Shown: positions 32,711-41,613 of the stretch, piece by piece
Numbering within the stretch: position 1 is the stretch's first letter
Layout: each line of letters begins with the position of its first letter
From: Arthrobacter sp. D5-1
Lineage (GTDB): Bacteria; Actinomycetota; Actinomycetes; Actinomycetales; Micrococcaceae
Assembly: GCF_017357425.1 (NCBI RefSeq)
Contig: NZ_CP014571.1
Location: 3,038,001 to 3,102,000, forward strand
Direction: 5' to 3'
DNA length: 64,000 nucleotides
The notes under the pieces: generated by a model
What the model was told of the DNA's origin: nothing
The model's database searches: none
What the model saw: only the letters and a program-made list of their open reading frames with translations
Made by a program: the position numbers and the translations under genes

Positions 32711-33084
32711 TCGAGGAGCACCGCCCCGCGCTCACTTACGACTTCCGCCACCGCCTCCACTGTTCCATCGAGGACATCGGAGGATCGGTGGGCTACCGCG
32801 AAGCCATTGACCTGATAGCCCAGCTCCGCACGGAGATGGGCTCGCACCTGTTCGCTTCCATGAGCGGCTGGGCTTTCCCGATGGACCGGGAAGGTTTCCA
32901 CACGGCCCTGCTGCTCACCAGGGTCGTCAACGCGTTTGCATCCCGAGGTGACCCGCAGTTCAAACTGCAATGGCCCTGGGACGACGTCAAGACTCCCGAA
33001 GCGGAGCAGGTCACCCCCGAAGAGCGCGAGCACCTGACATCACAACTGAATCAGAGCAGCGCCTTCGGTCAACTACGCACATAG
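32399..33084 (+). CDS. Tail assembly chaperone frameshift product (gpGT-like)
   Basis: A -1 shift near 32683-32688 leads into a frame that is open to 33084: GLLEVVEEHRPALTYDFRHR, LHCSIEDIGGSVGYREAIDL, the usual second half of actinophage chaperones with its DFRHRL and D-I-G/G-S motifs. That frame lacks a convincing start of its own except a GTG at 32788, which would remove these conserved parts. The predicted fusion is about 228 residues. It binds the tape measure and tail tube subunits. Confidence 0.78.
32683..32689 (+). promoter_or_regulatory. Candidate -1 slippery site (GGGGGAA)
   Basis: Five G residues follow the in-frame AT of ATG and precede AA, so tRNA-Gly on GGG can re-pair one base back. 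The heptamer does not match X-XXY-YYZ exactly, hence moderate confidence; the overlap of the two frames runs to 32710. Confidence 0.6.
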
Positions 33085-33094
33085 AGGAGGGCGG

Positions 33095-35917
33095 ATGACT
33101 GCTGAGGTTGGGTCCGGCCAGGTAGCCATCTTCCCCACTTTCCGGGGGTTCCGCAGCAAGACCAATGCTGAAATGTCCGGCGCTGGCCGCGATGGCGGGA
33201 AGACGTTCAATTCCGCTTTCAACGTCGGCGCCGGCGACCCCGGGCAAGCCCTCATCAAGAAACTCAACGCCCAGATAGCGTCCGGCTCCAAGGCCTTGTC
33301 CAGTGCCCGCCTTGCCGAGCAGGACGCCGCCGGCAAGGTCCGTGTTGCTGAGACGGCACTGGCTGAGGCCCGCGCTAAGGGCGGCGAAACCAGCTCACGC
33401 GCCGTAGCTGCTGAGGAGCGGCTGGCGACGGCCCAGCGCAAGCTGGTGGACGCCCAGGCCAAGACCCGCCAGTCCACAGACCAGCTCAAAGACTCACAAG
33501 CCAAACTGGCAGACGCCACCGGCGCGGCAGGTAACTCCGGCGAACAGTCCGGATCCCGCTTCCTACGCGGCTGGCAATCGGTCAAGCAGAAGCTTTCCTC
33601 CACCGTCCGCGGCGCCGTGGATGAAGCAGGCGACGCGGCAAAGAAGTCCGCTGATGGTGCTGGCAAGAAGTCCGGCGGCGCTTTCAGCTCCGGGTTCAAG
33701 GGTGCCATGGGCGCCCTGGCCGGCGTCTTCGCTGTGGATAAGGTCTCAAGCTTCTTCTCCAGCGCTGTCCAAGGCGCCGGTGAGCTCGAACAGTCCGCCG
33801 GAGCAATCCAGTCTGTCTTCAAGGGCAGCGCTTCGGACATGCTCAAATGGTCCACCCAGGCACAGAACTCCGTAGGCCTGACGCAGAACGAGTTCAACGA
33901 ACTCGGAACCCTGATCGGTGCGCAGCTGAAAAACGGCGGCACCGCCATGGACCAGCTCGCCCCGAAAACAAACGAGCTGATCGGCCTCGGCGCTGACCTC
34001 TCATCCATGTTCGGCGGAACATCACGTGAAGCCATCGAGGCCCTGTCATCAGCACTCAAGGGCGAACGGGACCCCATCGAGCGCTACGGCGTCTCGCTGA
34101 CACAGGCGAAGATCGACGCTGAAGCCCTCGCCATGGGCGCCCAGAAGGTTGACGGCGCTTTCAGCAACCAGGCTCAGCAGGCAGCAACCCTGTCGCTGAT
34201 CATGAAGCAGACCTCCGACGCGCAGGGCAACTTCGCCAAGGAATCGGACACCCTGGCAGGGCAGCAGCAGCGCGCCTCGGCCGGCTGGAAGAACATCACC
34301 ACCTCCATCGGTGGTCTGTTCCTCCCGATCCTGACCAAGGCGTTTGGCTTCATCAACACCAGCGTCCTGCCCACCATCCAGAACCTTGTGGACAGGCTGG
34401 GCGCCGGCGGCCTTGCCGGGATCTTCCCTCAGCTTGGTGGATTCATCACCGAGTTCACCGGTGGCATCCGCGCCTTCGGTGCTGCCTGGAAGGCCAACGA
34501 CGGAGACATAACCTCCAACGGCTTCCCGGGCTTCATGGAGATACTGGCCAACGGTCTCAGGACAGTGACCGGGTTGCTGGGGCCGCTGTTCCAGCACTTC
34601 GCCTCCGTGTTCGGCGGCCTGGCGCCTACAGTGCTGCAGTTCCTCTCGGCGTTCTCACCAGTTGGGCTGATCTTCGAAGCGCTCATGCCGGTCCTGCCGC
34701 AGATTGCGTCTCTGCTCAGCAGCCTGGCAACCGTCATCAGTGCCGTGCTCACGCAGGCAATGGTGCAGCTGGCGCCGCTGGTGCAGCAGCTGGTCACCAT
34801 GTTGGCGGAGAACTTCGTCAGCATGATGCCGCTCGTGACATCACTGTTCACGCTGTTCGAACAGGTCCTGGCAGCGATCATCCCCGTGGTGATGGGGCTT
34901 CTGGCGGCCATCCTGCCGCTGGTCACGACCTTGCTGACGCAGCTGGCGCCGATCTTCACGCAACTGATCACGGCTGTGCTGCCCCCGCTGATTTCGATCA
35001 TCGGGAACATCGTCACGGCCATCGCTCCGCTGATCACCACCATTGCCAGCCTGCTGATTCCGATCATCCAGGCACTGATGCCCATTATCGTCACCGTTTT
35101 CGGTGTCATCGTGAGCATCATCACCGCGGCCATGCAGATCGTGCAGGGCATCATTGAGGTTGTCACCGGGATCATCTCGGGGAACTGGGCGCAGGTCTGG
35201 TCCGGGATCCTGAACATCGTTGGTGGCGTCTTCAATCTGGTCATCAGCATCATCTCTGGTGCGATTCAACTGGTGATGTCGGTAGTGATCAACGGGCTGA
35301 ATGCTCTGGTGGGATTCTTCTCCGCAGCGTTCACGGGCATCGTCAACTATGTCGTGACCTCGTTCATGTCCATCGTCACCGGCGCCCAGGGGATGCTCAA
35401 CGACCTACTGGGCTTCTTCGGTGGGATCGGCGACGCTGTCCTTGGGGCCCTGGGCAACATCGGCAACCTGTTGCTCGACTCCGGAAAGGCCCTGATCCAA
35501 GGCTTCATTGACGGCATCATGGGCATGGCCGGCGCCATCGGGGACGCTGTCGGCGGGGTCCTGGAGGGTGTTGCGGACTTCTTCCCGCATTCGCCCGCCA
35601 AGCGCGGCCCGTTCTCCGGATCCGGGTACACCACCCATTCCGGCAAGGCGTTGGCAGGCGACTTCGCCAAGGGCATCGTCAGTGAACAGGACAAGGTCAA
35701 CGCGGCCGCGAACACCATCATGACCGCGGCGTCATTGACCAGTTCACCGACCACGGCCGGCGGGCAGCGTGCCTCCCAGCCGGCCACGGGCGCTTCCGCT
35801 TTGGCTGGCGCACAAGTCACCGTGCACATGCCCATCAGGGATCAGATGACCCCTGATTCGGTGGCGCGGGCGTTCGATAACCAGTTCAACTACAAACTGA
35901 GGACAGTGAATGCTTGA
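33095..35917 (+). CDS. Tape measure protein
   Basis: The 940-residue protein sets tail length; at the usual 0.15 nm per residue the tail would be near 140 nm. The N-terminal 160 residues are coiled coil (KVRVAETALAEARAKGGETS, RLATAQRKLVDAQAKTRQST). After a Gly/Ser region, about residues 540-760 form a series of hydrophobic helices (SLLSSLATVISAVLTQAMVQ, LLIPIIQALMPIIVTVFGVI) typical for this family, and the end is DUF-like with FFPHSPAKRGPFSGSG. No lytic transglycosylase or peptidase domain was noticed. Confidence 0.95.
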   Translation: MTAEVGSGQVAIFPTFRGFRSKTNAEMSGAGRDGGKTFNSAFNVGAGDPGQALIKKLNAQIASGSKALSSARLAEQDAAGKVRVAETALAEARAKGGETSSRAVAAEERLATAQRKLVDAQAKTRQSTDQLKDSQAKLADATGAAGNSGEQSGSRFLRGWQSVKQKLSSTVRGAVDEAGDAAKKSADGAGKKSGGAFSSGFKGAMGALAGVFAVDKVSSFFSSAVQGAGELEQSAGAIQSVFKGSASDMLKWSTQAQNSVGLTQNEFNELGTLIGAQLKNGGTAMDQLAPKTNELIGLGADLSSMFGGTSREAIEALSSALKGERDPIERYGVSLTQAKIDAEALAMGAQKVDGAFSNQAQQAATLSLIMKQTSDAQGNFAKESDTLAGQQQRASAGWKNITTSIGGLFLPILTKAFGFINTSVLPTIQNLVDRLGAGGLAGIFPQLGGFITEFTGGIRAFGAAWKANDGDITSNGFPGFMEILANGLRTVTGLLGPLFQHFASVFGGLAPTVLQFLSAFSPVGLIFEALMPVLPQIASLLSSLATVISAVLTQAMVQLAPLVQQLVTMLAENFVSMMPLVTSLFTLFEQVLAAIIPVVMGLLAAILPLVTTLLTQLAPIFTQLITAVLPPLISIIGNIVTAIAPLITTIASLLIPIIQALMPIIVTVFGVIVSIITAAMQIVQGIIEVVTGIISGNWAQVWSGILNIVGGVFNLVISIISGAIQLVMSVVINGLNALVGFFSAAFTGIVNYVVTSFMSIVTGAQGMLNDLLGFFGGIGDAVLGALGNIGNLLLDSGKALIQGFIDGIMGMAGAIGDAVGGVLEGVADFFPHSPAKRGPFSGSGYTTHSGKALAGDFAKGIVSEQDKVNAAANTIMTAASLTSSPTTAGGQRASQPATGASALAGAQVTVHMPIRDQMTPDSVARAFDNQFNYKLRTVNA

Positions 35918-36692
35918 CGAACTGTACGTGGTGGTTGATGGGCTGGAGTTCCACGGCCGGCCAGGTTTGGGCCCGTTCACGATCACCAAGGACGGCCTAG
36001 ACGGTTGGACTGACAGCGTCCCGCTGCGAGGCGAGAAACTGGCATGGCCACAAGGTCACGGCTCGCTGGTCCTACCGCGCTACCAGGAGTCGCGGTCCGT
36101 GACAATCACTGGCGCGATTCTGGGGAAGAACCTGGCTGACCGTGAGATCCAGATGAACACCTTGTCCGGGTTGCTCGCTTACGGGCAACTCGGGCGGGTG
36201 CAAGTCACTAAGGGCGGACTCACGCAGTGGACTGATGCTTCCCGCGACAGCCTCAGCATCGATGAGATCCGGGGCAGCAACAATGCTGTGTTCCAGTTGC
36301 AGCTCTGGTGCCCTGACCCGCGGAAGTTTGGTGAACCACGGGGCCCGTTCGTGGCGTCCGTGGGCTCAAATGCCCTCAACGTGCACCACAAGGGCAACGC
36401 TGGGGCAACCGCAGTCTTCGAGGTGGCAGGCAACATGCCTGGCGGTTACATCCTCACCATTAAAGGGCAGGTCTTCACGGTCACCCAGCCCCTCATCCCC
36501 GGCCAGCCGCACACGGTGGACTACGGAGACGGGAGGGTGCGGATCAACGGGGCAGTCATCCACGGCGGCATCGGATACGGCTTCACCCCGCTTGTGACGC
36601 CAGGCCTGCCCACGGCGGTATCAATCGCACCGCGGCCCCCGTTCGCTGGCACGGCCACAGCAACGCTGACGCTTTTCGATACCTACATCTAG
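35910..36692 (+). CDS. Distal tail protein (Dit-like)
   Basis: A 260-residue tail tip protein. The first half has the tail-tube-like beta pattern (LYVVVDGLEFHGRPGLGPFT, SLVLPRYQESRSVTITGAIL), the second half a galectin-like or carbohydrate-binding part (ATAVFEVAGNMPGGYILTIK, VDYGDGRVRINGAVIHGG). Dit hexamers form the hub between tube and baseplate. It begins within the tape measure end, eight bases of overlap. Confidence 0.85.
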   Translation: MLDELYVVVDGLEFHGRPGLGPFTITKDGLDGWTDSVPLRGEKLAWPQGHGSLVLPRYQESRSVTITGAILGKNLADREIQMNTLSGLLAYGQLGRVQVTKGGLTQWTDASRDSLSIDEIRGSNNAVFQLQLWCPDPRKFGEPRGPFVASVGSNALNVHHKGNAGATAVFEVAGNMPGGYILTIKGQVFTVTQPLIPGQPHTVDYGDGRVRINGAVIHGGIGYGFTPLVTPGLPTAVSIAPRPPFAGTATATLTLFDTYI

Positions 36693-36701
36693 GAGGCCCG
36701 T

Positions 36702-37772
36702 GTGTGGAAGTACTACTCCATCAGCACGGCCAACTGGGCTGACAAGATCGAGCTCCCAGCGATGGCGTTTAACGGTGGGCGTGCGCTGAACACGGGCAGC
36801 CGAGGGTCAGCAACATTCAAGGTCAAGGAGCCGGCCGTTGCAGAGGTCTTGAGCTTGTCTTCCATCCAGCTGATGGAACGTGCTTTGGTGGCCACCTGGA
36901 ATGAGAACGCAGTCTATGCAGGCTTCCTTGTGGACGCTGACGAAGATCAAGACGCGGGAACACTGACCGTGCAGCACGAGGACATATGGTGGATACTGGC
37001 CCGCCGATACCTGCTCTCAATTCGAGGTAACGGGGATCAGTCAGCCCCGCCGATCAGGTGGAGCAACGTCACGCTTGCCTCGTTGGCGAATCTCATCGTG
37101 AACAAGCTCCTCACGGGCGACCCGGTATCCCGCTACAACCTGCCCGTCATCACCACCGCAACAGAAGCCGGCAGCGAGAGCCGGGAGTACTTCGGTTACG
37201 AATTCCTCAACGGCGCCGCAGCACTGGACGACATCATCACAGCTGACGGCGGCCCGAACGTGGAGTTCGACTGCAACTGGAACGGGCCCAGCCTTGAATG
37301 GGTGATGCGCTCCGGTCTCCTCAACGCCGGGCTGTGGGAATGGGACTCCACCGCGGCGAGGACCGAAGTGCACAAGCTGAAACTTCAGACCAACGCCCAG
37401 AACATGGTCAACAAGGTCATTGGCACCGGTGAAGGCTCCGAACGTGACCGGCTGGTGCGCGATGCAGCTGACTTCAGCCGGCCTATCCCGGCGCTTGAGC
37501 GCGTCACGAACTTCGGCAGCAAGACCATCGAGGAACTACAGGCACGCACCACGTCCGGCTTGCTGGCCAGCAACGACCCGACGCAGCAGCTCAGCTTCAG
37601 CATCCCCACCACGGGCACAGTTTCCGTGGCTGACCTCCGACTAGGCGGCACAGCGCGGGTGAAGTCTTCCGGCTTCTACTACCTTGACGCCGGTTGGCAT
37701 GACTGGCGCCTCATCTCCTTCGACTTCGACAAGGACTGGATCAACCTCCAGTTCCAGCAGATAGGCGGTTGA
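36702..37772 (+). CDS. Tail hub / minor tail protein (Tal-like)
   Basis: A 356-residue protein following Dit. GTG start. Features: ALVATWNENAVYAGFLVDAD, IWWILARRYLLSIRGNGDQS, and VSVADLRLGGTARVKSSGFY, with the beta-rich hub domains seen in siphophage tail-associated proteins. It probably caps the tail tube and anchors the fibres coded next. It lacks a peptidoglycan hydrolase domain. Confidence 0.8.
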   Translation: MWKYYSISTANWADKIELPAMAFNGGRALNTGSRGSATFKVKEPAVAEVLSLSSIQLMERALVATWNENAVYAGFLVDADEDQDAGTLTVQHEDIWWILARRYLLSIRGNGDQSAPPIRWSNVTLASLANLIVNKLLTGDPVSRYNLPVITTATEAGSESREYFGYEFLNGAAALDDIITADGGPNVEFDCNWNGPSLEWVMRSGLLNAGLWEWDSTAARTEVHKLKLQTNAQNMVNKVIGTGEGSERDRLVRDAADFSRPIPALERVTNFGSKTIEELQARTTSGLLASNDPTQQLSFSIPTTGTVSVADLRLGGTARVKSSGFYYLDAGWHDWRLISFDFDKDWINLQFQQIGG

Positions 37773-37775
37773 CCC

Positions 37776-38567
37776 GTGGCAGCGATCGACAACTTGGCTG
37801 ATGCCATGAGGGCAATCCAGGCGCTGGTGCGAAGGGTTGAGCGCCTGGAGAACAACACGAACCAGAACCGTTCGGCTATCGGCCGTGGCGGCATGTCTGT
37901 GTATGACGGCGGCATGATCACCATTGAAAACGGCGGCCTGAAGGTGACGGGGTCAGCGGAGATCATCGGGACGCTTAACGCTAACGGCACCATCAACATG
38001 ACGGGCATCTTCATCGCGTCCGGTGAGATGCAACTCAATGGAACCACGGTCGCCACCGGCGATTTCCACATTGACGGCCCGCTGATGGTGGACGGCAACA
38101 CCACGTTCAACGGTGAGCTGAACATCACCGGCATCACTAATATCACCGGCGATACCACCGTGACTGGCAAGCTCGTCACAGACGGCCCAGTGGACATCAA
38201 CGGACTCACCAAGATCACTGGAGACGTCGAGGTGTCCGGCGCCATGGACGTGACCGGCGACCTCACAGTGTCTGGGGAGCTCGACATCACCGGGCCGGCC
38301 ACCCTCAATAGTGACCTGACCGTCGCCACAGGCAAGAAGATCACCTTGGGCGGCCTCACCTTGGAGAACACCGGCAACAACGGTGGCGCGGTCAACTTCC
38401 CCAACGGGTCCGTATCTTCCAGCGCGACGCTGGGAATGCTGATCGCTAGCGCAGTCAGAATCGAACTGGCTGCACCTACGATCAAGCTCAGCGGGCTCCC
38501 GCAAGCAACTGGCGTGTCAGCCAACCTCTACATGGACAACAACGGCGTCGTACGTGAGATTGTTTAG
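37776..38567 (+). CDS. Minor tail fibre with repeated beta-solenoid units
   Basis: A 263-residue protein. A coiled-coil head (MRAIQALVRRVERLENNTNQ) that would trimerise precedes about eight short repeats of the form G-x-hydrophobic-x-hydrophobic-x-G-[DN] (GDTTVTGKLVTDG, GDVEVSGAMDVTG, GDLTVSGELDITG), which suggest a triple beta-solenoid shaft. The end (KLSGLPQATGVSANLYMDNN) resembles intramolecular-chaperone or tip segments. GTG start, three bases after the hub gene. Confidence 0.82.
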   Translation: MAAIDNLADAMRAIQALVRRVERLENNTNQNRSAIGRGGMSVYDGGMITIENGGLKVTGSAEIIGTLNANGTINMTGIFIASGEMQLNGTTVATGDFHIDGPLMVDGNTTFNGELNITGITNITGDTTVTGKLVTDGPVDINGLTKITGDVEVSGAMDVTGDLTVSGELDITGPATLNSDLTVATGKKITLGGLTLENTGNNGGAVNFPNGSVSSSATLGMLIASAVRIELAAPTIKLSGLPQATGVSANLYMDNNGVVREIV

Positions 38568-39007
38568 CGGAAATTGCTGTACTGGGTGCATAGATCGCGG
38601 CCGGCGTAGGCAGCAACAGCGACGGCGTTGTCTCCAGCTATCGAGTCCCCACCAGCCAGTGCTCCGATTTCATTTCGCGTCTTCCCTTGGGCGAGAAGTC
38701 CGCAAGCCACTCCACCCGCCTCGATGAGCTCTTCATCCGAAGGGATGACGCCGTCTCGCCAGGCATTCAAGGCTTTCTTCACGCCTGCGAGGTAGCGGCC
38801 GCGGGCGCTGTCGTCGTAGAACTCAGGCGGCAGGCTGGCCGTTGGAGTAGCCGAAACGCTCTCTGAAGGCATCGACAACAGCGGCGCGATCTTCGAAGCC
38901 GAAGCTGATTCGGTGGCGCTTGCTGTCGGCGCGACTTCCCCGGCAGGCGCAGAGCATGCCGTGAGTCCAAGCAAGCCGAGCAGGACGAGGCCCCCAATTT
39001 TTCGCAT
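38564..39007 (-). CDS. Prophage lipoprotein (DUF732-like), candidate superinfection-exclusion gene
   Basis: A 147-residue protein in the opposite direction to the tail genes. MRKIGGLVLLGLLGLTACSA has a lipobox with Cys18, so the protein would be exported and lipidated. After a Ser/Thr/Pro linker, the C-terminal domain (YLAGVKKALNAWRDGVIPSD, GGVACGLLAQGKTR, YAGRDLC) has the two Cys and G-x-x-x-C-x-x-L pattern of DUF732. It overlaps the fibre gene end by four bases. A minus-strand gene in a late module is usually expressed from the prophage; surface lipoproteins of that kind often block superinfecting phages. Function is inference. Confidence 0.75.
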   Translation of the reverse strand: MRKIGGLVLLGLLGLTACSAPAGEVAPTASATESASASKIAPLLSMPSESVSATPTASLPPEFYDDSARGRYLAGVKKALNAWRDGVIPSDEELIEAGGVACGLLAQGKTRNEIGALAGGDSIAGDNAVAVAAYAGRDLCTQYSNFR

Positions 39008-39045
39008 GCGCCGATTCTATCCGGCAGCCACCGACATTAATACAT
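39008..39045 (-). promoter_or_regulatory. Promoter of the lipoprotein gene, predicted leaderless
   Basis: On the minus strand a -10 TAGAAT (39019-39014) ends six bases before the ATG, so the transcript would begin at or next to the start codon. The -35 (near TATTAA) is weak. Leaderless transcripts are common in actinobacteria. Confidence 0.5.
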
Positions 39046-39049
39046 CCCA

Positions 39050-39073
39050 GGCCCCACAATCGGGGCCATTTTT
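39050..39073 (+). terminator. Intrinsic terminator between fibre and spike genes
   Basis: GGCCCC (39050-39055), loop ACAATC, GGGGCC (39062-39067), then ATTTTT. It lies upstream of the minus-strand lipoprotein promoter, in the + orientation, and could trim late transcripts that would oppose the lipoprotein gene. Confidence 0.65.
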
Positions 39074-39091
39074 ATGCCCAGGAGGCAGCCC

Positions 39092-39580
39092 ATGGCAACT
39101 GTAACCGTCAGTGGCAAGCTCTCGGATTTCGAGCTTGAACCCATCGCGGGTCTATCGCCGGAGATCGAGTTCCTGCCGAGTGAGCCCGCCGTGGGCAACG
39201 GTGGCCGCCTGTTGGCTACAAAGGCGATCCGTGTGCCGCCTGAAGCTAATGGTGACTTCACTGTGCAGCTGCACACGACAGACGACCTTCTTCCCTCCAA
39301 CGTCTACTACCAGATTGTCATCCGGTGGCTCGACGGAAACGGGAGGTTCATCAAGGCGGACAACCCGAACTGGAAGCTTCAGGTCCCTGCTGGCGGTGGT
39401 GCCATTGCGGATTTGATTCGTCTTCCACTCGGCACAGGGATAGTCATCTATTCCCCGACCGAACCGCCCATATGGGCCGGGCTCTTGGGCGCGATCTGGT
39501 TCCAACTGGACCCCAATGACGCCAACAACCCCAGCAACCCCGCCAACACTGGCGACATCTACCAAGTGAGGGACGCCTAA
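39092..39580 (+). CDS. Minor tail protein
   Basis: A 162-residue beta-rich protein (VTVSGKLSDFELEPIAGLSP, RVPPEANGDFTVQLHTTDDL, YYQIVIRWLDGNGRFIKADN) like the small fibre-adjacent proteins in actinophages that carry a transthyretin-like fold. I chose ATG 39092, which has AGGAGG six bases upstream. Its stop and the spike ATG share one base, so the two are coupled and likely interact. Confidence 0.72.
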   Translation: MATVTVSGKLSDFELEPIAGLSPEIEFLPSEPAVGNGGRLLATKAIRVPPEANGDFTVQLHTTDDLLPSNVYYQIVIRWLDGNGRFIKADNPNWKLQVPAGGGAIADLIRLPLGTGIVIYSPTEPPIWAGLLGAIWFQLDPNDANNPSNPANTGDIYQVRDA

Positions 39581-41058
39581 TGACGCTGATATGGGTGAAG
39601 ATTGGCAACGCCAGAGGCCCTAAGGGTGATCCAGGTGTCGCCGGCCCCCCTGGTGCCGCCTGGAACAAGGCGGACGCAACAACGGCTGTTGGCGCTTACA
39701 CCAATCTCCCGCTGGGCGTGACGCCTGTCTTGTCCGGGGCCGTCGCCACGTCCCTTGGCCTGCCTGTGGCTCGGCTCGGAACCGTGACGGTCACGCCGCA
39801 TCGCGCTGACGGAACGCGCCGCAGTTACATGTTCGAGACGAACTACGTCAACGCGAACTCCCCTCGCGAAGTCTGGACCACTGTGCCGGATGGCTCAGGC
39901 ATCATGCAGCCATGGGAGAAGCTCTGGCCGCGACCGAAAGCCCTCATCGATAATGGCGCGGCCCTTGCCGGTTCCACCATTTACACCCTGGCTGAGGGGC
40001 GCTGGTACGTCAGTGGCTCCATCGCCACGAGTGTCGGACTTCCTCCCTCTGGCTCGGGCCAGATCGCCCGTAACGGTTGGCTCACGATCAAGTACGCCAC
40101 TGGCTCGTCAGATGCGAAACACTTCGAGTGGGTAACCGATGATGTCAACAACGACTACACAACCGAGCTCTGGACCGCTGCTAAGCGGTCGGGGGACGCG
40201 ACGATCAAGGGGTGGCGTCAGGTCTACCCGGTCAAGGCGTCGCTGCCTTCCGCGCTGGATGCGGGGCTGCGGCATCAGATCGAGCGGGACCAGCTCCGCG
40301 CCTTAGTGAAGGGTCCCATATCTACCGCTGGCGCTACTCCTGTCGCTTTTGTGTGGGATGACTACCCGGCCACCATGAAAGCCAAAGTGATCGAGGAAGT
40401 CCGGCGTATCGGATTGAAGATCACCTTCGCCGTTTGCTCCCGCTCGCTTGACCCCGGCTTTGAGAACATCAAGGGTGTCGGTGAAGTGACCTGGTCTGAC
40501 GTGAATAGTTGGGTTGTTGACGGGCTGGTTGAGATTGCGAACCACTCCGCTGACCACCAAGACGCGGCCACGGATGAAGAACTGTTCGACACTATTGTTA
40601 CCGGCCTCACGGAACTCCGAGCGCATGTTCCGGCGGCAAATCCCCGCATGACTTGGGTGCAGCCATCCGTGGTCTATCCCAACTTCAATAATGGGGACTC
40701 GCCAAGTGCCTACGCCAACGAGAAGGCCGGGCAGCTCATCGCCGCTTACCACCCTTATTACACCGGGTTGCAGAAGCTCATTGGTAGTGGCGCGATTCCT
40801 ATGAGTGGTGAACCGGTGCCCGGCCTTGCCCGCGTGTGGGTGGACTCCATGACAGAAGCGGACCGGAAAGCAGCCATCACTTCGCTCGCCGGGACCGGCC
40901 GCGGCATCATCATCTCCACCCATGCGAACGCTATCGATGCGGCCAGCCGTTGGACCCTCGCGGAAATGATCTCCTACCTCGAATGGCTCAAAGCCGAAGA
41001 AGTAGCCGGGCGCATCAAGGTCATGTTCCTCTCCAACTTCGCGTTCGCACGCCCGTAG
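39580..41058 (+). CDS. Tail spike with collagen-like neck and NodB polysaccharide deacetylase domain
   Basis: A 492-residue receptor-binding spike. Residues 12-26 are a collagen-like GPKGDPGVAGPPG neck. Residues about 40-120 and 130-220 are an internal duplication (LSGAVATSLGLP versus VSGSIATSVGLP; EVWTTVPDGSGIMQPWEKLW versus ELWTAAKRSGDATIKGWRQV). From residue 253 there is a NodB fold: FVWDDYP with Asp260-Asp261, and NHSADH giving the HSxxH zinc motif (His322, His326). It probably binds and deacetylates a cell-wall polysaccharide during adsorption. The activity is predicted from motifs. Confidence 0.85.
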   Translation: MTLIWVKIGNARGPKGDPGVAGPPGAAWNKADATTAVGAYTNLPLGVTPVLSGAVATSLGLPVARLGTVTVTPHRADGTRRSYMFETNYVNANSPREVWTTVPDGSGIMQPWEKLWPRPKALIDNGAALAGSTIYTLAEGRWYVSGSIATSVGLPPSGSGQIARNGWLTIKYATGSSDAKHFEWVTDDVNNDYTTELWTAAKRSGDATIKGWRQVYPVKASLPSALDAGLRHQIERDQLRALVKGPISTAGATPVAFVWDDYPATMKAKVIEEVRRIGLKITFAVCSRSLDPGFENIKGVGEVTWSDVNSWVVDGLVEIANHSADHQDAATDEELFDTIVTGLTELRAHVPAANPRMTWVQPSVVYPNFNNGDSPSAYANEKAGQLIAAYHPYYTGLQKLIGSGAIPMSGEPVPGLARVWVDSMTEADRKAAITSLAGTGRGIIISTHANAIDAASRWTLAEMISYLEWLKAEEVAGRIKVMFLSNFAFARP

Positions 41059-41066
41059 GAGGCCCC

Positions 41067-41396
41067 ATGATCGACGGAATTCCCGCGTGGGTAGGCCTCG
41101 CTTCTCCGGTGTCGGCAACGCTCGTGGTGTTCTGGCTGGTGTTCACTCACCGGCTGGTCACCCGGGCGGCGCACACCGAAATGGTGAAGGTTCTACAGGA
41201 GCACAACGCTGAAGTCATCAAGCAACGTGACCTGTGGCAGTCAGCCGCCAACTTGGCAAACAAGACCAACGGCGACCTTGCAAAAACCAACAGTGACTTC
41301 ATCGAGAACGCGAAGTTCTCAGCACATGTCATGTCCGCTATCCAGGAGAACGCGGCAGGGGGTGGCGCCCATGCTGTTCAGCAAGCTACGGGCTAA
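41067..41396 (+). CDS. Membrane protein with coiled coil, holin-like
   Basis: A 109-residue protein with one N-terminal membrane helix (VSATLVVFWLVFTHRLVTRA) and a long soluble coiled coil (VKVLQEHNAEVIKQRDLWQS). Located at the start of the lysis module, it may be a holin or spanin-like accessory; membrane proteins of this build are widespread in actinophage lysis cassettes. AGGAGG lies five bases upstream of the ATG at 41067. Confidence 0.65.
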   Translation: MIDGIPAWVGLASPVSATLVVFWLVFTHRLVTRAAHTEMVKVLQEHNAEVIKQRDLWQSAANLANKTNGDLAKTNSDFIENAKFSAHVMSAIQENAAGGGAHAVQQATG

Positions 41397-41613
41397 GTGG
41401 ACGGCCTCTCGCCAGCTTCCGCAGTTGGAACCGGTTGACCACACGTTGGCTGAAGCTGCTCTTGAGCAAGCCGTGGACGCTCATATGGCTGCTCAGGAGC
41501 AGCGAGCCGAAGCAACCCAGGTGGTCACGGATCTCCGTGAGGTGAACATCCGCAATGGATTCGCGCCAGCCATCGAAGCACAAATTATGAGGAAGTTAGG
41601 AGGGGCCACGTGA
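41371..41613 (+). CDS. Small helical lysis-module protein
   Basis: An 80-residue protein (HTLAEAALEQAVDAHMAAQE, VVTDLREVNIRNGFAPAIEA) matching a small actinophage family that always follows the tail fibre genes. It overlaps the previous gene by 26 bases and the next by four. Function unknown. Confidence 0.65.
   Translation: MLFSKLRAKWTASRQLPQLEPVDHTLAEAALEQAVDAHMAAQEQRAEATQVVTDLREVNIRNGFAPAIEAQIMRKLGGAT

Noticed and set aside
32788..33084. Separate 98-residue gene starting at GTG 32788
   Set aside because: Conserved chaperone residues lie upstream of this GTG in the same frame, so it is better explained as the frameshifted half of the chaperone.
37679..38524. A 281-codon minus-strand frame opposite the solenoid fibre gene
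   Set aside because: Repetitive fibre coding gives a repetitive antisense frame; the sense frame has the trimer coiled coil and proper repeats.
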